From CAYONQ01 sp964405375 (GTDB lineage: Bacteria; Planctomycetota; Phycisphaerae; Sedimentisphaerales; Anaerobacaceae), in NCBI GenBank assembly GCA_964405375.1, contig CAYONQ010000037.1, forward strand, positions 1 to 23,455: a stretch of DNA of 23,455 nt. The letters are read 5' to 3'. The translations under genes were made by a program, and so were the position numbers. How positions within the stretch are numbered: position 1 is the first letter of the stretch; every line of letters begins with the position of its first letter. Shown here piece by piece: positions 14,893-19,680 of the stretch. The notes beneath the pieces are model-generated. The model did no database searches. It was not told the origin of the DNA and was given only the letters and a program-made list of their open reading frames with translations.

Positions 14893-15906
14893 ATGAGGAA
14901 AAGATTTGGCTTTACCCCGTTAGAAAGAAAGCTCCGCACTTTGGGCGGAGTAAAAAATGTGCAGCGAGGGTGGGGTCTAAAGCCCCACCTGAGCCCCGTT
15001 AGAGATAAATCTCTAAACGGGGTGAGCTTTCTAACGGGGTTTACTATTGTTGAGCTGTTAACTGTCCTGGTGATAATAGCGATATTAGTCGGGCTTCTCA
15101 TACCGGCTATGAGTATGGTGCGCAGAATCGCCAAAGAGACTGCACAAAAGCATCAGCTTACCACCATCGATATGGCTCTAATGGCTTTTAAGAATGATTA
15201 CGGCGACTATCCCCCGTCTGAATGGAGACCGGCACCACCACCGCCTGAAGATTACTGCGGCGCACAAAAACTCGCCGAGGCGCTTCTGGGCTGGGATTTA
15301 ATGGGATTCCATCCTGACTCGGCCTGGAGAGCAGATGGCTACGATGGGCTGACTCCAAGTGGGCCGTGGACATACGACCCGGATAAGGTGAGAGACAATA
15401 ATATTGATGGTGTTCCGGATACTCTGGAAGAGAGACGAGGGCCTTATCTGGAGCTTGCAACTACTAACGCTTTTAGACTGGGTAACATCCCGGTCAACAA
15501 GCCCGGCTTGTTTGATGACATCGGCCCGGTGTTGGAACCAGATACATTTGTAATTTGTGATGTATTCGGTGTAAAGAAAATACCAATCGGGGGAAAAATG
15601 GTTAAGGCGGGCACACCGATTCTTTATTACAAGGCAAACACCTCCAGTAAAACAATGGACCCCTCTGTTGCGTGGAACGACCGAATCTACAGTGCCTACG
15701 ATAATTTGCCTCTTATTGATTTAGGAAAAATTGGGGATGGGCAACCACACTGGAATAACGATTATATTGCAAATTTTTATTCTGAAAAAGGTGTGTTGGA
15801 TCCAAAAGTAAATATAGACTGGCCTTACAGGCCGGATTCTTACATATTGATTTCAGCGGGGGCGGACGGCCTGTACGGCACAAGCGACGATATTCGTAAT
15901 TTTTAA
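14893..15906 (+). CDS. GspG-like pseudopilin, long form, with repeat-derived leader extension
   Basis: A 337-residue paralogue of the 12904 protein. The functional leader/helix is G49 / FTIVELLTVLVIIAILVGLL with Glu54 at +5. The 49-residue leader is unusual: it opens with MRKRFGFTPLE, continues with a basic, repeat-encoded stretch, and ends in SFLTG before a second FT. Taking out bases 14916-15044 (43 codons) restores an ordinary leader MRKRFG/FTIVELL. The body and C terminus (WPYRPDSYILISAGADGLYG then TSDD) match the paralogue and the GspG calcium end. The start ATG is 3 bases after the dockerin gene's stop, with GGAG overlapping that stop, so translation is probably coupled. Confidence 0.87.
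   Translation: MRKRFGFTPLERKLRTLGGVKNVQRGWGLKPHLSPVRDKSLNGVSFLTGFTIVELLTVLVIIAILVGLLIPAMSMVRRIAKETAQKHQLTTIDMALMAFKNDYGDYPPSEWRPAPPPPEDYCGAQKLAEALLGWDLMGFHPDSAWRADGYDGLTPSGPWTYDPDKVRDNNIDGVPDTLEERRGPYLELATTNAFRLGNIPVNKPGLFDDIGPVLEPDTFVICDVFGVKKIPIGGKMVKAGTPILYYKANTSSKTMDPSVAWNDRIYSAYDNLPLIDLGKIGDGQPHWNNDYIANFYSEKGVLDPKVNIDWPYRPDSYILISAGADGLYGTSDDIRNF
14914..15044 (+). repeat. Palindrome-rich in-frame element inside a prepilin leader
   Basis: Outer arms ACCCCGTTAGAAAG (14914-14927) and CTTTCTAACGGGGT (15027-15040) are perfect inverse copies. Inside are three hairpins: CTCCGC/GCGGAG (14932-14937, 14945-14950), GGTGGGG/CCCCACC (14969-14975, 14983-14989), and a 13-pair stem with one bulge (CCCCGTTAGAGAT 14994-15006 / ATCTCTAAACGGGG 15009-15022). 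TTTAC occurs at 14911-14915 and 15040-15044 as a possible 5-base target duplication. The extra length, 129 bases, is a multiple of three and open in frame. Seen directly; its mobility is inference. Confidence 0.8.
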
Positions 15907-15920
15907 TAAGTAAAAAATTA

Positions 15921-16041
15921 GCCGCAGAGAACACAGAGAGCACAGAGAGGAATTAAAAATTAAAGTGCGGAAATCAAAAGCCGATATTTTTGAACTTTGA
16001 TTTGTGGTTTTGATATTTGATTTTCTCTGTGGACTCTACGG
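15921..16041. repeat. Composite repeat unit: 9-mers facing inverse 9-mers with heptamers between
   Basis: Three 9-base units (CGCAGAGAA, CACAGAGAG, CACAGAGAG; 15923-15949) are faced at the other end by TCTCTGTGG and ACTCTACGG (16024-16041), the inverse of similar units. Between them lies AT-rich sequence that reads as degenerate heptamers around TTGATTT/GTGGTTT (about 15991-16025), inverse in sense to those at 19683. It fills the gap before the next pseudopilin. Similar CAGAGA-rich repeats are familiar from intergenic regions of many bacterial genomes. Confidence 0.5.
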
Positions 16042-16055
16042 GCTTAAGAAAAATT

Positions 16056-16730
16056 ATGAGACATATAACAAACAGCTACAGAGGCACGGCCGGTGTAACG
16101 CTTGTCGAGATTCTGGTTGTCGTGGTGGTAATTGCGATTCTGGCCGGTATGGTAATCGGCCTGGCCAGACGTATCGACAATCAGGGCAAAGAGCAGCTCG
16201 TCAAGAACACCTTCGAAATCCTCAACTGCGCCCTTGAGCAGTTCGCCGATTACGGCTACCGCTATAAAGACCTGAACTATGCCGATTTCGACTTCCCGCT
16301 TGACTGCAACGATTACCTTTTCAGTAACCCGCCTAATTTTGACCTTAGAACAACGCTGATGAGTGCTCTGGGTGCTATGGATGTTTCAATTATCAGCGGC
16401 ACTAATGACCCGAACTATTCTGGCAGTGAGGCGATGTATTTCTTTTTAAGCAGAGTTCCTGATTGTCGGGTTACGCTCGACAAGGTTGATAAATCCTTTA
16501 TTACCAATCTCGACAATAATCGTACACCTATAACGATAAACGTCGCTGGCAGCATCGTTCCCTTGATGAGAGTTATCGATTGTTGGGGCACAACCCTGCG
16601 ATATGACTATTACGATGAACGGGCGCCTACCTTTGACGATATGAGAGATAGCAAAAAGACCTTTCCTGTAATAACCTCGGCGGGGCCGGACAGGGTTTTT
16701 GATACTGTTGATGACATAACCAGTAGATAA
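16056..16730 (+). CDS. GspG-like pseudopilin (third)
   Basis: A 224-residue class III signal protein: leader MRHITNSYRGTAG, cut before VTLVEILVVVVVIAILAGMV, with Glu at +5. The C terminus PVITSAGPDRVFDTVDDITS is the same type of GspG-like Asp-rich end as in the two longer proteins, so this is the most GspG-like of the set in size. The start ATG 16056 is chosen because it gives a normal 13-residue leader; an upstream in-frame TTG at 16017 would start inside the preceding repeat. No clear Shine-Dalgarno is seen. The next gene begins 3 bases after the stop. Confidence 0.82.
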   Translation: MRHITNSYRGTAGVTLVEILVVVVVIAILAGMVIGLARRIDNQGKEQLVKNTFEILNCALEQFADYGYRYKDLNYADFDFPLDCNDYLFSNPPNFDLRTTLMSALGAMDVSIISGTNDPNYSGSEAMYFFLSRVPDCRVTLDKVDKSFITNLDNNRTPITINVAGSIVPLMRVIDCWGTTLRYDYYDERAPTFDDMRDSKKTFPVITSAGPDRVFDTVDDITSR

Positions 16731-16733
16731 GAA

Positions 16734-17525
16734 ATGAAAGCAAAACGCAGACAATCCGGTGTAACATTGATGGAGATGACGGTTGTCATCGCAGTTGCGG
16801 CGATGCTTGCCGCGCTGGGGCTGCCGGCCATCCGCACGTTTTTTAACTCGTTAGCCACCGAAGGCAGCACAAAGGCGATGATAGGCGCGGCCCTGTCTTC
16901 CGCCCGCGCAATCGCCGCAGAACGGCAGCGCTACGCCGGCGTCCGGTTTCAGAAGGCCTACCACCCGGCCGGCCCGCTAAAAGCGTCTCAATATATGATT
17001 TTCATAATCAATGACCCTGCAATAGGGGCCTATTTCTTCCGGGCGGTTGAAGGCACTCAGCCGATAAAACTGCCTGACAATTTAGGCGTGATGGATTTGA
17101 GATATAGAACCAATCCAAACCCCAGATATTCCGGAGACGACTTTATCGATTACGATAACGAGATAGATGACCCAAACAGAGTAAGAGATACAACTACATT
17201 TTCGATTATTTTTTCACCAACTGGCAAAATGGTCATACACGATGTGCGAGTCAGGAATAGAGATGGCCAAATAAATGATAGCAGTGAAGATGATATATTT
17301 AATACAGTGTTTAACGTGGAACTTGAAGAAATTGCAATGTTTTATCAGGATGATTATACAGGTTTGGGTTTGGGGCAAGAATCAAGCCGGAACTATTTTG
17401 TTATTTATGAAAAGGATAAATTCAGACAGGCATTGGACAAATATCAGCCGTATTCCGGTTATTTGTACAAGTTAGAGCCGGTTTATATTAACCCATATAC
17501 GGGGACAATTATAGATAGTCGTTAG
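16734..17525 (+). CDS. GspH/FimT-like minor pseudopilin
   Basis: A 263-residue pseudopilin. Leader MKAKRRQSG is followed by VTLMEMTVVIAVAAMLAALG, with Glu at +5. The next stretch (PAIRTFFNSLATEGSTKAMIGAALSSARAIAAERQR) is the pattern of GspH/FimT proteins, where an Ala-rich helix 'AL..AR..A..R' follows the membrane helix. The body is beta-rich with acidic loops. It is expected in the minor-pseudopilin tip complex. It is linked to its neighbours by a 3-base gap upstream and 44 bases downstream. Confidence 0.8.
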   Translation: MKAKRRQSGVTLMEMTVVIAVAAMLAALGLPAIRTFFNSLATEGSTKAMIGAALSSARAIAAERQRYAGVRFQKAYHPAGPLKASQYMIFIINDPAIGAYFFRAVEGTQPIKLPDNLGVMDLRYRTNPNPRYSGDDFIDYDNEIDDPNRVRDTTTFSIIFSPTGKMVIHDVRVRNRDGQINDSSEDDIFNTVFNVELEEIAMFYQDDYTGLGLGQESSRNYFVIYEKDKFRQALDKYQPYSGYLYKLEPVYINPYTGTIIDSR

Positions 17526-17538
17526 TTAATAGTATTTG

Positions 17539-17552
17539 AAAAAAAAAAAAAA
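17539..17552 (+). repeat. Run of 14 A
   Basis: A homopolymer of 14 A sits between the GspH-like stop and the GspI-like start, just before a heptamer array. Such runs can vary in length by slippage and can change the spacing of ribosome sites. It is also a spot where sequencing or assembly error is likely. Confidence 0.8.
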
Positions 17553-17562
17553 CGATTTTGCT

Positions 17563-17590
17563 ACGAACTATGAACTATAAACTACGAACT
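17563..17590 (+). repeat. Four heptamers spanning a pseudopilin start codon
   Basis: ACGAACT, ATGAACT, ATAAACT, ACGAACT in perfect register (17563-17590). The second unit contains the ATG used as the start of the next gene, and units 2-4 encode the leader MNYKLRT. Confidence 0.85.
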
Positions 17591-18316
17591 AAAAAGGGTT
17601 TTTCTCTTATCGAGGTCTTATTGGCTATCGGGACATTGGCCGTCGGGATGATTTTCGTAGCGGGCGTATTTCCCGTGGCTATCCATTTTACGACAATCGC
17701 CACCGAGCGAACCGTCGCAGCGGTAACAGCCGACGAGGCCTTCGCAAAGATAAAGCTGTATGGTGGTATCGACTTGAATTGGATATCGAATCTCTCGCCC
17801 ACTGATTGCAACGATTTTAATGATTTAGTACCACTTACCGCCGACGAATTTGCGTATCCTTCGACCTATACTAATTCACAAAAACAGTATTACTGGTCGG
17901 CCCTTTGCAGGCTTATAGAAGTATACAACCCCGTAATTAACCCAAATCCTAGTGTTCAGGTAACGGTCTTTGTCAGCAGAAAAATCGGCGGCGGCACTGT
18001 ATATTGGGGTGGGGCAGGAGACAGGCCCGTTGCGGTGCAGGTCGACGTCGGTGTGCCCGCCATCGGTTCTGCTGATGAGCTTGTAATAGAATCTGGCAAG
18101 AAAACTTTTATCAATGACGGCTATACGATAGTGGATAATAAAACAGGCGACATATACAGGGTGCTGGAGCGTTATGCATCTCCCAACGATAGCATAATTC
18201 TACTCGATAGAAACTGGCAGGGCGGTTCGGTTGGTTCGGTCTGGGTTGTTCCGCCGCCGGCTGGCGGCGGAAGATACCCGTGTGTGGCGGTTTATCAGAA
18301 GGTAATCAGGTTTTAA
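17570..18316 (+). CDS. GspI/PilV-like minor pseudopilin
   Basis: A 248-residue pseudopilin: leader MNYKLRTKKG, then FSLIEVLLAIGTLAVGMIFV with Glu at +5. The sequence 'FSLIEVLLAIGTLAVG' is typical of PilV/GspI. ATG 17570 is inside a heptamer repeat, and no ordinary ribosome site precedes it; a TTG at 17558 is also in frame. Near the C terminus a perfect inverted repeat (TTCCGCCGCC 18249-18258 / GGCGGCGGAA 18263-18272) encodes PPPAGGG. The protein is probably a tip-complex minor pseudopilin acting with the GspJ- and GspK-like products downstream. Confidence 0.82.
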   Translation: MNYKLRTKKGFSLIEVLLAIGTLAVGMIFVAGVFPVAIHFTTIATERTVAAVTADEAFAKIKLYGGIDLNWISNLSPTDCNDFNDLVPLTADEFAYPSTYTNSQKQYYWSALCRLIEVYNPVINPNPSVQVTVFVSRKIGGGTVYWGGAGDRPVAVQVDVGVPAIGSADELVIESGKKTFINDGYTIVDNKTGDIYRVLERYASPNDSIILLDRNWQGGSVGSVWVVPPPAGGGRYPCVAVYQKVIRF

Positions 18317-18319
18317 CAA

Positions 18320-18403
18320 GTGCCTAAAGTGAGCTAAGGTGCCTAAAGTTAAAAAAATAATCAATAATTAATTGATTTGGTGTCTTCGTGGCTTGGTGGC
18401 AGA
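18320..18403. repeat. Degenerate 9-10-base repeats before the GspJ-like gene
   Basis: GTGCCTAAAGT occurs twice (18320-18330, 18339-18349) within a series of roughly nine- to ten-base units built on CTAAAGTG. Then come an AT-rich stretch and GGTGTCTTCGTGGCTTGGTGGC (about 18379-18400), itself made of similar short units. No gene or terminator is seen in the 91-base gap. Confidence 0.5.
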
Positions 18404-18407
18404 AAAA

Positions 18408-19217
18408 ATGAAAAAGGGCTTTACACTAATTGAGCTTGTGGTCGCTATTGCGCTACTTAGTATGGTGCTCGGCTTTTCAAGCGTGATTTTCAAGACCTGC
18501 ATAGAGGCCTACCGCACCGCCGGCGCAAACTCCGAGATTATGCAGAAGCTCCGCGCCATCACCGACCAATTGAACAGCGATTTCAAAGGCCTTCAGAAAG
18601 ACGGGTATTTAATACTGCACTGTGAAGAAATCAACAGAAGAGAATATCTAAACTCCATACCGGCAGATTTCCGGGCAGACAGACTTTACTATTTCAGCAC
18701 CGGCGATTTTCAATCGTGGTTCGAGCCAGATATAAGAAGCAATATAGCCAGGGTTTATTTTGGGCACGATGCCGATTCTTTGGATTTTCTTTCTGACCGG
18801 ATAGTAAGCAAGTGGAACTTGGCAAGAGATGTTTTGTTGATTACGCCGGGTGTTTCGAGAATTGACTGTGATCCCAACAGCTATGCTTATTACAAAGCTA
18901 ATCCAATTATTACCCAAACCCTTGCCAAAAATTTAGTTAATGGCGTTTCAGCAGATATCCAATCTGATCCCAACAACATCAGACGGTTAATGTGCCAGAG
19001 TGTCGGTGAGGTTGTGGTAGAGTGGACGGATGCAAATACCACTTTGCTGCGTTGGCTTCCGGACCCTAATACAATACCGTCCGGAAAAGTTTGGACGCCA
19101 GCAATGCCGAGACAACTGTGGCCGCGCGCTCTGAAATTTACTTTTACGCTTTATGATTCGAAGGGGATTATAAAGAACGGCAGGACGTTTACGCACATAA
19201 TATACCTTGAGAGGTAG
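18408..19217 (+). CDS. GspJ/PilW-like minor pseudopilin
   Basis: A 269-residue pseudopilin with the shortest leader of the set, MKKG, then FTLIELVVAIALLSMVLGFS and Glu at +5. The helix is followed by FKTCIEAYRTAGANSEIMQKLRAITDQLNSDF, the GspJ/PilW pattern in which a long polar helix leads to the globular domain. An in-frame TTG at 18372 would add a repeat-encoded extension; ATG 18408 gives the normal leader. It is followed by a gap with heptamer repeats and the inserted four-helix-bundle gene, so its expected GspK partner lies 450 bases downstream. Confidence 0.82.
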   Translation: MKKGFTLIELVVAIALLSMVLGFSSVIFKTCIEAYRTAGANSEIMQKLRAITDQLNSDFKGLQKDGYLILHCEEINRREYLNSIPADFRADRLYYFSTGDFQSWFEPDIRSNIARVYFGHDADSLDFLSDRIVSKWNLARDVLLITPGVSRIDCDPNSYAYYKANPIITQTLAKNLVNGVSADIQSDPNNIRRLMCQSVGEVVVEWTDANTTLLRWLPDPNTIPSGKVWTPAMPRQLWPRALKFTFTLYDSKGIIKNGRTFTHIIYLER

Positions 19218-19234
19218 TCACCATGGTGGCATTA

Positions 19235-19269
19235 AGTGAATAGTGAATAGTGATTAGTGGATAGTGAAT
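19235..19269 (+). repeat. Five AGTGAAT heptamers
   Basis: AGTGAAT, AGTGAAT, AGTGATT, AGTGGAT, AGTGAAT in perfect register, lying between the GspJ-like gene and the four-helix-bundle gene. Units differ by single bases. Confidence 0.9.
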
Positions 19270-19308
19270 TTAGGATGACTTTCTAACTGCTATTTTTAAG
19301 AAGGAACA

Positions 19309-19680
19309 ATGAAGGTAAGAAGCTATAAGGAATTAGACGTCTGGAAAAAAGGAGTGGAAATTGTTGATCGCGTGTATGATCTAACAGACAAATTTCCTCC
19401 TCAAGAACGCTATGGGCTTACCTCACAGATGAGAAAGTCGGCGGTTAGTATTCCCTCAAACGTTGCTGAGGGTTTTTCTAGAGGGCATACCGCCGAATAT
19501 AAGCAATTTCTGTATATCTCGTTCGGATCATGCGCAGAACTGAATACTCAGTCGATAATTGCTTGTAGGAGGAAATATATTTCAGAAGCAGAAGCATTGG
19601 AACTGGAAAATGAGTTGGAATATGAAAGCCGTATGCTGATGAACCTTATAAAGAGCTTGAAAAGAAATGCAAAGCCGTAA
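19309..19680 (+). CDS. Four-helix-bundle protein (23S rRNA intervening-sequence/S23 family)
   Basis: A 123-residue protein of the S23 family, first known from genes inside 23S rRNA intervening sequences and structurally related to the Avd accessory protein of diversity-generating retroelements. Seen: an opening YKELDVWKKGVEIVDRVYDL, FPPQERYGLTSQMRKSAVSI with SNVAEGFSRG (the family hallmark), then two further helices. No catalytic residues are known; the family is basic and thought to bind nucleic acid. AGAAGGA precedes the ATG. It is embedded between two pseudopilin genes, with heptamer arrays at both borders (19235-19269 and 19683-19710), and its stop overlaps the GspK-like start by 14 bases. 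This looks like an insertion into the operon (inference). Confidence 0.88.
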   Translation: MKVRSYKELDVWKKGVEIVDRVYDLTDKFPPQERYGLTSQMRKSAVSIPSNVAEGFSRGHTAEYKQFLYISFGSCAELNTQSIIACRRKYISEAEALELENELEYESRMLMNLIKSLKRNAKP

